Assembly (NCBI RefSeq): GCF_000332335.1 | Contig: NZ_KB235949.1 | Span: 610,015 to 663,597 of the forward strand | DNA from: Kamptonema formosum PCC 10802 | GTDB taxonomy: Bacteria; Cyanobacteriota; Cyanobacteriia; Cyanobacteriales; Oscillatoriaceae | DNA length: 53,583 nucleotides | Direction of reading: 5' to 3' | In this document: positions 1 to 8,572 of the stretch, one piece after another | Position numbering within the stretch: the first letter of the stretch is position 1 | How the letters are laid out: each line of letters starts with the position of its first letter | Notes under the pieces: generated by a model | Seen by the model: only the letters and a program-made list of their open reading frames with translations | Told to the model about the DNA's origin: nothing | Database searches by the model: none | Program-made: the position numbers and the translations under genes

Positions 1-210
1 AAACCCCCCTATCAATTCGCCAACAGTCTCTTGGAAATCGCGGCTACACAAACCAAGTCCGCATGACAAGGACTTAAGAGAAGAGCTAGAATCTTAAAAC
101 CCTTGCCTTGCGGGTTTTGTCTGTATAGCTGCGGTTACCCTGCGGGAAGCCGCCAAGGGCGGCTACAACCGCCCAGAGGCTGCGGGACACAGCTTAAGTT
201 GACACCAATG
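1..210 (+). repeat. Partial MITE-like element, right end
   Basis: The right end is AGCTTAAGTTGACACCAATG at 191-210, which matches the inverted terminus of complete copies at 1537-1741, 35703-35908 and 39691-39910. The internal part (hairpin around the AAGTCCGC motif, then a CTGTATAGCTGCGG block) is shared with those copies. The left terminus is replaced by a different repeat that begins with CCCCCTATCAATTCGCC and recurs near 9307 and 46212. Together with the reverse copy at 1537 it brackets the ATPase gene at 318-1484. It has no coding content and I see no transposase. Confidence 0.7.
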
Positions 211-317
211 CCCCGTGCCCGCCCCGTTTGGGGGTATCTAGATGCTTAGACTTGTAGGTAGCAACTATCCGCGCATCCGCGCTTAGTCGTGCTGCTGGAA
301 AGGATAGAGGTATACCC

Positions 318-1484
318 GTGAATATCACTCCCAGACCCCCAACTCCCAACCCAACGGAATTTCAGAGACTGATTCGAGACAAGAGCGCCAAGTTTGTCGG
401 GCGAGAATTTGTCTTGGCTGAAATTGCCGGCTTTCTCCACCGGCACGCTCGCGGTTACTTCACCCTTGTCGGTGCGCCGGGAACCGGCAAAAGTGCCATC
501 CTCGCCAAGTTTGTCGCCTCCAATCCCGGCACTATCTATTATAGTGCGGAAGTGGGGGGCAAAAATGATGCCGGTGAGTTTCTCGCGACAATTTGCACGC
601 AATTGATCAGTCAGGGCGAAGCTTTGCCGGCAAGAACTGCTGAACCCCAGAGCTTATCTGCGCCAACGCTTCGCCCCTACAGTCTGTTACTTCAGGAAAT
701 CAGCGACCGGCTCGCACCTGAGGACCGGCTCGTTATTGCGATTGATGGGCTCGACCGCATTGACCCCAACAGCCAATCCCCAGACTCAAATCTGTTTTAT
801 CTCCCCAGATATCTCCCGGAACGGGTGTATTTCCTGCTCGCCCGCAGACCTTTCTTGCGAGAGAAATCCGGCTTATTAATCGAAAGTCCCTCGCAACTTC
901 TTGACTTGGGCAACTACCCGGAACAAAACCAAGCCGATGTGCGGGCGTACATTGAGGGATACCTAACCCATCCCTCCGATCCCTCCGAGGGAACCGGAGA
1001 GGAAAACTCGCCTCTCGCACCGGCATTATTAAGGGGCGCTCTCAAATCCTGGCTAACAGATCATTATATCAGCGAGGCAGACTTCACGCAACAGCTGGCG
1101 GCGAAAAGTGAGAATAATTTCGCCTACCTGAGCTATATTTTACCCGCGATTGCTGAGGGATTATACCCGGAACCTTTGCAGTTTGACCGGCTTCCTGCCG
1201 GGCTAGAAGCATACTACCAGGAACACTGGCAAAAAATGGGGGGCGAGAATTTGTCTTCGCTTGAGTTAGGCGTGCTGAGGGCGCTGGCGCAGCAAGAGCA
1301 ACCCGTGCCGGTGGGGTTGGTTGCGGAAATGATTGATGAGGATGAATATGATGTGGGGGAAGTCCTGGAGAATTGGCTGGAGTTTTTAGTGGAGAGGCGA
1401 GCCGGTGGGGAAGTTTGTTACAGTTTGTATCATTCCAGTTTTCGCGACTGGTTGAGGGGGAGAATCTATAGCAGTTTTAAATGA
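318..1484 (+). CDS. STAND-type (NACHT/AAA-like) ATPase, stand-alone
   Basis: This is a 388-residue protein with a GTG start. It has a VGRE motif at 27-30, a Walker A loop GAPGTGKS at 52-59 and a Walker B strand LVIAIDGLD around 138-146. The C-terminal half resembles the helical and winged-helix region that follows the NTPase core in STAND proteins, ending with a YHSSFRDWLRGR-type segment. Cyanobacterial STAND ATPases are usually much longer, with an N-terminal effector (TIR, caspase-like) and C-terminal WD40 or TPR repeats. Neither is present here, so it may be a switch protein acting with a partner encoded elsewhere or a trimmed remnant. It lies between inverted copies of a MITE-like repeat. 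The STAND assignment is fairly sure; the role (signalling or defence) is inferred. Confidence 0.7.
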   Translation: MNITPRPPTPNPTEFQRLIRDKSAKFVGREFVLAEIAGFLHRHARGYFTLVGAPGTGKSAILAKFVASNPGTIYYSAEVGGKNDAGEFLATICTQLISQGEALPARTAEPQSLSAPTLRPYSLLLQEISDRLAPEDRLVIAIDGLDRIDPNSQSPDSNLFYLPRYLPERVYFLLARRPFLREKSGLLIESPSQLLDLGNYPEQNQADVRAYIEGYLTHPSDPSEGTGEENSPLAPALLRGALKSWLTDHYISEADFTQQLAAKSENNFAYLSYILPAIAEGLYPEPLQFDRLPAGLEAYYQEHWQKMGGENLSSLELGVLRALAQQEQPVPVGLVAEMIDEDEYDVGEVLENWLEFLVERRAGGEVCYSLYHSSFRDWLRGRIYSSFK

Positions 1485-1536
1485 TTTGCGCAACCGCGCT
1501 TGAACCCAGAAACCCGGAAGGGGCGGGCACGGGGGC

Positions 1537-1741
1537 CATTAGTGTCAACTTAAGCTGTGTCCCGTAGTCTCTGGGCGGTTGTAGCCGCCCTTGGCGGCTT
1601 CCCGCAGGGTAACCGCAGCTACACAGACCAAACCCGCCTGCGCGGGTTTGAAAAGTCCTGCTCTTCTCTTAAGTCCGCGAAGGCGGACTTCGTTTGTATA
1701 GCCGCGATTTCAATCGCCAGGAGCTTAAGTTGACACCGATG
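1537..1741 (-). mobile_element. Complete MITE-like element (reverse orientation)
   Basis: This 205 bp element has 20 bp imperfect terminal inverted repeats. The left end is CATTAGTGTCAACTTAAGCT (1537-1556) and the right end, at 1722-1741, is its near-perfect reverse complement. Beyond the termini, GGGGCGGGCACGG on the left and GGCACGGTGCC...CGCCCC on the right extend the symmetry, so the true boundary may lie further out. It encodes no protein, so any movement would need a transposase supplied in trans. Confidence 0.7.
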
Positions 1742-1977
1742 GCACGGTGCCACCGCCCCTACGAAACCGGGTTTCTGAAATTTACGCTCCGCGTAACGCA
1801 CCCTACAAGCTGGGGACAGGCGAGACGCCTGTCCTACGTCTGGGAGGGTTAGGCCCTTTGGGCTAAAGCCCAACTACAAACTGTCAAGTGAGCCGGCGGC
1901 GCTTTCAAGTGAGCCGCAGTCAAGTGAGGTGCGGTCCAGTGAGGCGGCAGCACTGTCAAGTGAGCCGGCGGCAAAAG
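1742..1977. repeat. Repeat-rich spacer with a degenerate tandem array
   Basis: There is no gene here. The stretch holds a GGCACGGTGCC palindrome, one half-site of the AAACCGGGTTTCT repeat near 1764, a GTAGGACAGGCGTC-type hairpin near 1810-1845 and one copy of the GGGCTAAAGCCCAACTAC hairpin unit. From about 1884 to 1973 there are five diverged direct repeats beginning TCAAGTGAG or TCCAGTGAG, spaced roughly 15-21 bases apart. All resemble dispersed cyanobacterial intergenic repeats. Confidence 0.6.
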
Positions 1978-2011
1978 TAGGGTGCGTTCCCCAAGGGGGA
2001 AAGCACCCTAC
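1974..2011 (-). terminator. Hairpin and T-run downstream of tRNA-Val(CAC)
   Basis: Read on the minus strand, a 9 bp stem (GTAGGGTGC pairing with GCACCCTAC) encloses a second short GC-rich stem and is followed by TTTTG. It begins about 15 bases past the tRNA 3' end, so an intrinsic terminator is plausible. The same GTAGGGTGCG palindrome occurs elsewhere in the window as a dispersed repeat (near 36514 and 36640), so it may be a repeat serving as a terminator. Confidence 0.45.
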
Positions 2012-2025
2012 ACAGTTGTTCAAAT

Positions 2026-2096
2026 GGGCGATACTGGGTTCGAACCAGTGGCCTCTTCCGTGTGAAGGAAGCGCGCTACCCCTGTGCTAATCGCCC
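2026..2096 (-). tRNA. tRNA-Val(CAC)
   Basis: The minus strand folds into a 71-nucleotide cloverleaf. It has a 7 bp acceptor stem (GGGCGAT with ATCGCCC), a D arm GCAC...GCGC, an anticodon stem CTTCC/GGAAG around the loop TTCACAC, and a T arm ACTGG-TTCGAAC-CCAGT. The anticodon CAC reads GUG (valine). CCA is not encoded. It marks the left edge of the defence region, and a second tRNA-Val with a different anticodon lies at 43772 in the same orientation. Confidence 0.93.
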
Positions 2097-2162
2097 TCGA
2101 CTTCATTAATATAGCACAGGCAGCGGAAAAAAAACAAGTAAAGTTTTGTTTCAATTCCAGAA

Positions 2163-2211
2163 GACGTAGGACAGGCGTCCCGCCTGTCCCTGGCCTGTCC
2201 CTGGCCTGTCC
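2163..2211. repeat. GACGTAGGACAGGCGTC hairpin repeat
   Basis: GACGTAGGACAGGCGTCCCG is followed by CCTGTCC-type copies, forming an inverted repeat with extra tandem CTGGCCTGTCC units. The same family lies at 1810-1845 and at 43678-43756, beside the other tRNA-Val gene. Confidence 0.6.
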
Positions 2212-2239
2212 CCCTCGCGGGCGCACTCCCCCCTCCCGA

Positions 2240-2971
2240 TTAATCCCCCTGGGGGTACTCATCCCACAGGGTTGTGATTTGGCGCAAGCTCTGGTGATTG
2301 CCACAGCCCAAAATCAGGTGATCCAGCAGGGGAATGGCCAGAAATTGGGCACCGGCAAGCAGCTGGCGGGTGAGGGCGATGTCTTCTGGGCTGGGATCGA
2401 CATTCCCGGAAGGGTGGTTGTGGGCCACAATCAGGCGGGTGGCTCCCTGGCGGATCGCTTCCCGGAATATCTCGCGGGGGTGGGCCAGGGTTTCGGTGGC
2501 GGTGCCAATGGTGATCACTTGGGTGCCCAGCAGGCGGTTTTTCACATCCAGCAGCAAAACCGCAAATCGCTCTTGCGACTGCCACATTAAATCGTGGCTG
2601 AGGGCGGCTGCTGCGGCGGCGGGACTGTCTATTTCTGCGCGCTCTGGGGGGCGGGATTGAAACACTCGTTTGCCGAGTTCAACGGCGGCTAGAATAGTTG
2701 TTGCTTTCGCCGGCCCAATTCCGTGAATTTGTGTCAGCTCTTGCACGCTGATATCGCGCAAGACTTCCAGCGGATCGCGCTGGTGTTCGCTCAATTTCTG
2801 CAAGATGTACTGCCCGAGTCCGAGTGCAGAAAGCTTTCCCTGCCCTTGGCCGGTGCCTAGCAAGATGGCGATCAGTTCGGCTGTGGCCAGATTTTTCGGC
2901 CCTTGCGCCATCAATCGCTCGCGAGGGCGTTCGCTAACGGGGATGTCTGCAACTCTCAGGCAGTAGGTCAT
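2240..2971 (-). CDS. radC: RadC family protein (JAB/MPN+ domain)
   Basis: This is a full-length 243-residue RadC-family protein. A UPF0758-type N-terminal domain carries a helix-hairpin-helix (IHGIGPAKA, 82-90). It is followed by a JAMM metal-binding domain with HNHPSGN at 184-190 and the downstream SPED at about 194-197, i.e. the His-x-His plus Asp set. The family was named for DNA repair, but its true role is uncertain; members are frequent near mobile and defence loci. It reads towards the tRNA-Val gene. Family assignment is confident, function less so. Confidence 0.93.
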   Translation of the reverse strand: MTYCLRVADIPVSERPRERLMAQGPKNLATAELIAILLGTGQGQGKLSALGLGQYILQKLSEHQRDPLEVLRDISVQELTQIHGIGPAKATTILAAVELGKRVFQSRPPERAEIDSPAAAAAALSHDLMWQSQERFAVLLLDVKNRLLGTQVITIGTATETLAHPREIFREAIRQGATRLIVAHNHPSGNVDPSPEDIALTRQLLAGAQFLAIPLLDHLILGCGNHQSLRQITTLWDEYPQGD

Positions 2972-3161
2972 AGATGCACCGGCAGATTTTCAAGCGAGAA
3001 GGGATTTTTTTCAGTTATCTCCTATCACCCCCCTTGCATGGCATCTCCCTTTCACAATCTTTAATGTTTCAATTGGGCTTCTGGGATTGACGCTCGCGCC
3101 GGTTGGGGGGGATAGGGATTTTTACCCGCTGTGCCGGTGGCCATTGGGGTCAGGGTGGCCA

Positions 3162-3432
3162 GGGGCATTAGCTCAACTGCGAACCTTGGGCATTAGCCCA
3201 ACTACGAACGGGGGCTAAAGCCCAACTACGAACCTTGGGCATTAGCCCAACTGCGAACCTTGGGCTTTAGCCCAACTACGAACCTTGGGCTTTAGCCCAA
3301 CTACGAACCTTGGGCTTTAGCCCAACTACGAACCTTGGGCATTAGCCCAACTACGAACGGGGGCATTAGCCCAACTGCGAACCTTGGGCATTAGCCCAAC
3401 TGCGAACCTTGGGCATTAGCCCAACTGCGAAC
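3162..3432. repeat. Tandem array of 24-25 bp hairpin units (about 11 copies)
   Basis: About eleven direct copies of a unit of the form TTGGGCTTTAGCCCAA followed by CTACGAACC lie head to tail. Variants include GGGCATTAGCCC and GGGGCTAAAGCCC. Each unit contains its own short stem (GGGC...GCCC). The same unit in reverse orientation forms a second array at the right end of the window. There are no unique spacers, so it is not a CRISPR. It fills most of the gap between radC (start 2971) and the helicase at 3518. Confidence 0.85.
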
Positions 3433-3517
3433 GGCCACTGGTAGGCGTGGCTGCTGCCGGCTAAAATTATTCTGACCCGTTTATTTTCAGGAAAGCTAGC
3501 ATCTGAGCGCACCAGAG

Positions 3518-4915
3518 GTGAATCTACTCACAGTAAATCAGCCGCCGGTGGGATGCCCCGAAATGCCACCGTCTCTCCAGTTGCGGCAGTATCAGAAACA
3601 AGCGGTAAACAGCTGGTTTGCTAACAAGGGGCGCGGCACTCTCAAGATGGCCACCGGCAGCGGCAAGACGATTACAGCTCTGGCTCTGGTGACAGAACTC
3701 TACCAGAAAATCGGCTTGCAGGCGTTGCTGGTGGTCTGCCCTTTCCGGCATCTGGTGATGCAGTGGGCGCGAGAGAGCGAGAAATTTGGACTGCAGCCAA
3801 TTTTAGCTTTTGAAAATGTGCGCAGCTGGCAGCACCAACTCTCAAGCCAGCTTTACAGTGTGCGTGCCGGCGGTCAACCTTTCCTCACGGTTATTACGAC
3901 AAATGCTACGCTGATAAAAGAGGGGTTGCAGTCGCAGCTTAAGTATTTCCCAGATAAAACTTTAATTGTGGGCGATGAGGCGCACAATCTGGGAGCGCCG
4001 CGATTGGAGGAGAGTTTGCCTCGCCGAATTGGGCTGCGGTTGGCGCTGTCTGCAACGCCGGAGCGGTATTTTGACGAGCGCGGGACTGAGGTTTTGTTTG
4101 ATTATTTCGGGCCGGTGTTGCAGCCTGAACTGACTCTGGGAGATGCGATCCGGCTGGAGGCGCTGGTGCGCTACCTTTACTATCCTATTCTGGTGCCTCT
4201 GACTGAATCGGAAAGTCTTGTTTATGCGAGGCTGACGACAAGAATTGGCTGGGCGCTTCAAAAGAAGGAAAATGCCGATATTTATGAGGATGAAGGGTTA
4301 AAAGCTTTATTGATGAAGCGGGCTCGGTTAGTTGGGGCGGCGGCGAATAAGTTAAAGGCGCTGCGGCAGTTGATGCAAAGGCGTCTGAAAACTGGGCACA
4401 CGCTGTTTTATTGTGGGGACGGGTCAGTGGAGGGGGAGGTGAGTCAAGAAAGCAGCCGCCAACTGGCAGAAACTGCCCGGATTCTGGGGTCGGAAATGGG
4501 CTATCGGGTTAATACTTATACGGCGGAGACGCCTCTGGAACAGCGCGAGGTTTTGCGCCGGCAATTTGAGGCGGGCGAGTTGCAGGGGTTGGTGGCAATT
4601 CGCTGTTTGGATGAGGGGGTGGATATCCCGGCGATTCAGACGGCTGTGATTCTGGCCAGCAGCAGCAATCCCCGCCAGTTTATTCAGCGCCGGGGGCGAA
4701 TTTTGCGCCCTCACCCCAGCAAGCAGCGGGCTACTCTGTTTGATATGATTGTGATGCCTCCGGATTTGGGGCGGGATAGTTTGGATGTGGAGCGCAATCT
4801 GATGCGCAAGGAGTTGCGGCGGTTCTTGGAGTTTGCTGATTTGGCTGAGAATGCCGGTGAGGCTCGGCTAAAATTATTGGAGCTTCAAACGCGATACGGG
4901 CTGTTAGATATTTGA
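3518..4915 (+). CDS. Dnd-linked DEAH-box helicase (putative phosphorothioation restriction enzyme)
   Basis: This is a 465-residue superfamily 2 helicase. Motifs are LRQYQKQAV (Q motif region), MATGSGKT (Walker A), VGDEAHNL (DEAH box), LSATPER (motif III) and QRRGRILR (motif VI). Size and sequence fit the family linked to dnd genes and named DNA phosphorothioation system restriction enzyme; that link is from memory and no search was run. I see no separate nuclease domain. A GTG start is used here; an ATG at 3563 (MPPSLQLRQ) is an alternative. It is the first gene of the left arm, upstream of the small protein and SMC-like ATPase. Expected role: ATP-driven recognition or cleavage of DNA lacking sulfur modification, with partners. 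Confidence 0.8.
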   Translation: MNLLTVNQPPVGCPEMPPSLQLRQYQKQAVNSWFANKGRGTLKMATGSGKTITALALVTELYQKIGLQALLVVCPFRHLVMQWARESEKFGLQPILAFENVRSWQHQLSSQLYSVRAGGQPFLTVITTNATLIKEGLQSQLKYFPDKTLIVGDEAHNLGAPRLEESLPRRIGLRLALSATPERYFDERGTEVLFDYFGPVLQPELTLGDAIRLEALVRYLYYPILVPLTESESLVYARLTTRIGWALQKKENADIYEDEGLKALLMKRARLVGAAANKLKALRQLMQRRLKTGHTLFYCGDGSVEGEVSQESSRQLAETARILGSEMGYRVNTYTAETPLEQREVLRRQFEAGELQGLVAIRCLDEGVDIPAIQTAVILASSSNPRQFIQRRGRILRPHPSKQRATLFDMIVMPPDLGRDSLDVERNLMRKELRRFLEFADLAENAGEARLKLLELQTRYGLLDI

Positions 4916-4947
4916 GGTTATAGGGTTTTTCATATAAGTGAGGTACT

Positions 4948-4982
4948 GAGAAATCCGGTTTCTTTAAGAAACCGGGTTTCTG
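4948..4982. repeat. AAACCGGGTTTCT palindromic repeat
   Basis: Two GAAA(C/T)CCGGTTTCTT-type arms in inverted order are separated by TTAAG. This is one member of a dispersed family with further copies near 17261, 27147, 29184, 30680, 34463, 47422 and 49187, and one inside the helicase gene at 41698. It lies 33 bases after the helicase stop codon. Confidence 0.7.
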
Positions 4983-5394
4983 GGCGAAAACCGCTATAAG
5001 TAGGTGGGCATCTCTCGTTCCGGGCGACCGCAAGGGTTGCCGAGCGACCGCAGCCGGTTCGCCGCTGCCGGCGCGAGAACCCAGAGGCAGCGCAGCGGTT
5101 GGCGGTAAAATTTTGTAAAGATGTCGTGCCGGTAGAATGCGGTATGATGTTTAATAAGGGGACAGTTTCGCTTTTTTCGCCTCCGCAGGGATTCCGAGGA
5201 TTAAGTCAATCTATGCTGTTACTGCCATCCTATCACATCCCAGGGAAAAAGCGCCACCAACAATGTTGAGAATTTGATAAAATAACTCCTGTTGCTACTT
5301 AAGGAGGCAGAGCCTCCTCTCACGGCGTTCCCAGGCAGAGCCTGGGAACGAGGGGATAATTTGATAAAATAAATTAGACTTAGGGTGCCGGCAG
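4983..5394. other. Intergenic region with short hairpin repeats
   Basis: I see no gene in this 412-base gap. It contains the hairpins GGAGGCAGAGCCTCC and GTTCCCAGGCAGAGCCTGGGAAC, dispersed repeats that also occur near 9435, 39610 and 44845. They are flanked by two direct copies of AATTTGATAAAATAA (about 5272 and 5360). The second copy is AT-rich and lies 20-35 bases upstream of the small ORF at 5395, so it may contribute to a promoter, but no clear -35 box is visible. Confidence 0.5.
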
Positions 5395-5568
5395 ATGAGT
5401 GACGAAGGGAGTATGGATGAGATTCAGGAGCCGATTGCGAGCGCTCCTCCGGAGATCCGCCAAATGATTGAGCGGGTGTTGCAGGCTGAGAAAGACAAGC
5501 TCTACATGAGACTTCCCCGCCACATTAACGATGACATCCTGAAAATTATCAAGGAAGCCATACAATGA
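5395..5568 (+). CDS. Small acidic protein (57 aa) coupled to the SMC-like ATPase
   Basis: The ATG at 5395 opens a 57-codon frame ending TGA at 5566-5568. It overlaps the ATPase start codon as ATGA, the usual sign of translational coupling. The product begins MSDEGSMDEIQEP and has a helical C-terminal half with the segment RQMIERVLQAEKDKLYMRL. I do not recognise a domain. The overlap, the position just before a Rad50-like gene and the good reading frame argue that it is real. A small obligate partner or loading factor of the ATPase is the simplest inference. Confidence 0.7.
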   Translation: MSDEGSMDEIQEPIASAPPEIRQMIERVLQAEKDKLYMRLPRHINDDILKIIKEAIQ

Positions 5569-7637
5569 AGCTAATTTCAATGAAGCTCTGCAACTTTCGG
5601 CAGTTTTACGGCAAGACGCCGGAGATTTTTATTTCGCGGGGGGAGCGCAATACCACGGTGATTCACGGAAATAACGGTGCCGGGAAGACGACGCTGATGA
5701 ATGCGTTTACTTGGGTGCTGTATGAGAGATTTACGGCGGCTTTTGCTGCGGAGGAGCAGCTGGTGAATAAGCGGGCGATTAGCGAGGCTGAAGCGGGGAA
5801 ACCGGTGCCGTGCTGGGTTGAGGTTGTATTTGAGCATGACAGCAAGCGCTACCAGGTTAAGCGCTTGTGCCGCGCTTACAGGAATGAAGAGGGCATCTCT
5901 CATGGCAACAGTGAGCTGTACATGATGATAGCGGGGGATGAGGGGCGCTGGCAGCCGCCGCCACCGCCGCAACAGCCGGTGGATATAATTAATCGGATTT
6001 TGCCGGAGAGCTTGCATCAATACTTTTTCTTTGATGGGGAGCGGATAGATCGGATTGTCCGCGATGAAAAGAAGGCTGAAATTGCTGAAGCTACTAAGGT
6101 GCTGCTGGGGGTGGAGGTGTTAGAGCGAGCCATCCGGCATTTGGGGGAGGCGAAGAAATCGCTGGAAACTGATTTGAGAGGGATTGGCGATCCGCAGACT
6201 AAAAAGCTGCTGCGCGAGAAGCAAAAGCTAGAGCAAGAGAGGGAGAAACTGGCCAAGCGTCAGGGGGAGATTGAGCAGGAGTTGCAAAATCAAGCGGAGT
6301 TGAAAAAGACGATTAGCAGCCGGTTGCTAGAGTTGGGGGGTGCGGAAGAGTTACAATCTTTGCGCAACCACCTGGAAACCCAGAGAGAGTCAATCCGGGA
6401 GCAGTTGAAACAGGCGAATGAAGTTTTGAAGCGAGCGATTTCAGCGCGAGGCTATACGGTTTTGCTGTCACCGGCAATGGCGGAATTCCGAGGGATTGTT
6501 GATGGGTTGCGGGAGAGAGGGGAGCTGCCGGCTGGAATTAAGCGGCAATTTGTGGGGGAGCTGCTGGAAAGGAAGCGCTGTATTTGCGGTGCGGAACTGA
6601 TAGAGGGTACGCCGGCGCACGTACTGGTTCACGCTTGGATGGATAGAGCGGGAATGGCTGATGTGGAGGAAACGGCTATTCGCATGATCGCGCAGGTGAG
6701 TGAAGTTGAAAAGCAGGTGCCTGAATTTTGGGAGGAGGTGGACCGGCTGCAAGCGAATATCAATCAGTGGAGAGCGGAAATTTCCCGGATTGAGACGCAG
6801 CTGGAGGACACGACGAAAAGGTTGAGGAATTATCCGGATGAGGATGTCAGCCATTTGCAGACGCGCTTGGATGAGATTGAGAGTAAGCTCGGTGAGCTGA
6901 ACCGGGAAGTCGGCTCGAACAAGCAGCAAGGGGAGAGCCTGAAAGTTGAAATTGAAGGCTTGGGGAAGCAAATTGACAAGCAAAAAATGAATGAGTTGCG
7001 GCAAGCTTTGGCGCAGCGGCGGATTGCGGCGGCTCAGGAGGCGGTGGAGCGGCTGGCGGAAGTGAAAAGCCGGCTGGAGAAACAGTTCCGCTTGCAGCTG
7101 GAAAAGCGGGTGCAGGAGATATTTAGCGAAATTTCGTTCACTCCTTACATTCCTAAGCTGAATGAGAAATACGAGCTGTCGCTGGTGGAGAATACGGCGG
7201 GAGGTGACGCGCCGGTGGCGGCTTCTACCGGCGAGAATCAAATCCTGAGTCTGTCGTTTATTGCCGGGATTATCGATCGGGTGCGCGAGTGGAGTAAAAA
7301 GAATGCGCTGATGGGACCGGATAGCAGTACGTTCCCGATTGTGATGGATTCTCCGTTTGGCAGTTTGGATGAAATATCCCGGCGGCGGGTGGCGCGCTCG
7401 ATTCCCCGGTTGGCGAATCAGCTGCTGGTTTTGGTGACTAAGACTCAGTGGCGGGGGGAGGTTGCTGAGGAGATGGCGGATTATATTGGCAGGGAATATG
7501 TGCTGGTTTACAATTCTCCTAAGCCCGATTGTGAGGAGGATGGGATTGAGTTGAATGGCGAGCGCTATCCTTTGGTGCGGCAGAGTCCAAATGAGTTTGA
7601 GTACACGGAGATTATAGAGGTGGGTTATGGTTTATAG
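5565..7637 (+). CDS. SMC/Rad50-like AAA ATPase (DndD-like paralogue)
   Basis: This is a 690-residue protein with an ABC-type ATPase head split by a long coiled coil. Walker A is GNNGAGKTT at 35-43. FFFDGERID follows near residue 155. Coiled coil runs from about 185 to 510 and is interrupted by a CIC motif (Cys339, Cys341) where a Rad50 hook would sit. The signature STGENQILSLSF is near 554-565, and Walker B VMDSPFGSLDE is near 588-598. It resembles DndD but the true dndD lies at 14735 between dndC and dndE. It overlaps the 57-residue ORF by 4 bases and the next gene by 11, so the three form one operon. A DNA end- or nick-sensing part of a restriction module is inferred. Confidence 0.85.
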   Translation: MKLISMKLCNFRQFYGKTPEIFISRGERNTTVIHGNNGAGKTTLMNAFTWVLYERFTAAFAAEEQLVNKRAISEAEAGKPVPCWVEVVFEHDSKRYQVKRLCRAYRNEEGISHGNSELYMMIAGDEGRWQPPPPPQQPVDIINRILPESLHQYFFFDGERIDRIVRDEKKAEIAEATKVLLGVEVLERAIRHLGEAKKSLETDLRGIGDPQTKKLLREKQKLEQEREKLAKRQGEIEQELQNQAELKKTISSRLLELGGAEELQSLRNHLETQRESIREQLKQANEVLKRAISARGYTVLLSPAMAEFRGIVDGLRERGELPAGIKRQFVGELLERKRCICGAELIEGTPAHVLVHAWMDRAGMADVEETAIRMIAQVSEVEKQVPEFWEEVDRLQANINQWRAEISRIETQLEDTTKRLRNYPDEDVSHLQTRLDEIESKLGELNREVGSNKQQGESLKVEIEGLGKQIDKQKMNELRQALAQRRIAAAQEAVERLAEVKSRLEKQFRLQLEKRVQEIFSEISFTPYIPKLNEKYELSLVENTAGGDAPVAASTGENQILSLSFIAGIIDRVREWSKKNALMGPDSSTFPIVMDSPFGSLDEISRRRVARSIPRLANQLLVLVTKTQWRGEVAEEMADYIGREYVLVYNSPKPDCEEDGIELNGERYPLVRQSPNEFEYTEIIEVGYGL

Positions 7638-8283
7638 TCGGGAGCCGGTGTTGCGGGATGCGGTGACGGATACCTGGTGTGCGGGGAGCTGGGAAGATTT
7701 TCTGGCGCTGGCTGATGCTCCCGCTTATGAGAGGGGCAGATTCTATTACCATCAAGGCTATATGAGGGTTGAAATGGCAGCAGTTGGTCCGCGTCACGGT
7801 CGTCTGAATTCGATTGTTTCCTATTTGGTTGTTCTTTTCGCTGCTCTCAACAACATACCAATTGTCCAGTTTGTTAATACGAGTTTCAGGAAAGCCGGCT
7901 TACAGGAATTTCAACCCGACTTGGCTTTCTACATCGGTTCTGGGTTGAGGGTGCCTCCTGAAAGCAATTCACCCGTTGATTTGAATGAGTGCGATCCGCC
8001 AACTCTTGTGGTGGAAGTTGGAGCGACTTCTATCAGTGATGATTTGGGGCGAAAGCGGTTGCTCTACGAACGGGCGGGAGTTCGGGAATATTGGGTGGTT
8101 GATACGAATGCCCGGGAGGCGATTGCCTTTGAGATTTCTCAGGGGCGCAGTGGTGAAATTCAGGAGTCGCTGGTGCTTCCCGGCTTATGGATCGCACTGG
8201 TTGAAGAAGCCCTAACACGCAGCCAAACTCAGGATGATGGGGAGATTAATCGCTGGCTGCTGCAAACATTTATGGGAAATTAG
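7627..8283 (+). CDS. Uma2-family (DUF820) putative PD-(D/E)XK nuclease
   Basis: The protein has 218 residues. It shows the Uma2 signature: QPDLAFYIG in the middle, then LVVEVGATSI and REYWVVD, which carry the acidic residues of a restriction-enzyme-like fold. Uma2 proteins are greatly expanded in cyanobacteria and their cellular role is unsettled. Here the start codon lies 11 bases inside the end of the SMC-like ATPase gene, which is unusual for this normally solitary gene. That makes it a candidate nuclease subunit of the module. Family assignment is sure; participation in Dnd restriction is inference. Confidence 0.85.
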   Translation: MVYSREPVLRDAVTDTWCAGSWEDFLALADAPAYERGRFYYHQGYMRVEMAAVGPRHGRLNSIVSYLVVLFAALNNIPIVQFVNTSFRKAGLQEFQPDLAFYIGSGLRVPPESNSPVDLNECDPPTLVVEVGATSISDDLGRKRLLYERAGVREYWVVDTNAREAIAFEISQGRSGEIQESLVLPGLWIALVEEALTRSQTQDDGEINRWLLQTFMGN

Positions 8284-8572
8284 ACTTGTTGCGCCAAATA
8301 GCCGGCACCTGCTGGGTGAGGTTGTAGAAGGCGCTCGCGGCACGTCCTAAATCAGTCTGTGACGCCATTCCACAACTCGCCTGCCTTCCGACGATCCCCC
8401 CTGCCCCCCCCTGAAAAAGGGGGGTGAAGAGAGGGGAAAGAAGTGTGTGCCACCGGCTTAATTTTGGAATGCCCTGGAAATGCGCTAAAATAGAGTATAA
8501 TGGGAAGAGCCTCCGCGACGCCGGCAGCTCACAGCATTTAATTAAGAGTCCGCCAAACCAGATAACAAACAA

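Noticed and set aside
2026-2096. tRNA-Val genes as demonstrated attachment sites
   Set aside because: No integrase gene and no exact direct repeat of a tRNA 3' end were found within the window; the sequence shared at the two 3' ends is ordinary tRNA similarity.
3162-3432. CRISPR array
   Set aside because: The units abut or nearly abut, with no unique spacers of constant length and no cas genes. Each unit is a hairpin sequence found elsewhere in the genome segment.
6575-6590. Complete Rad50 zinc hook in the SMC-like ATPase
   Set aside because: Only a CIC pair (Cys339, Cys341) is present rather than CxxC, so I report it as a hook-like position, not a proven hook.
5565-7637. This gene as the true dndD
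   Set aside because: It has the same ATPase architecture but lies away from dndC/dndE. The gene at 14735 sits between dndC and dndE and has the DndD opening (LELVLQNFGPYLG), so I call this one a paralogue.
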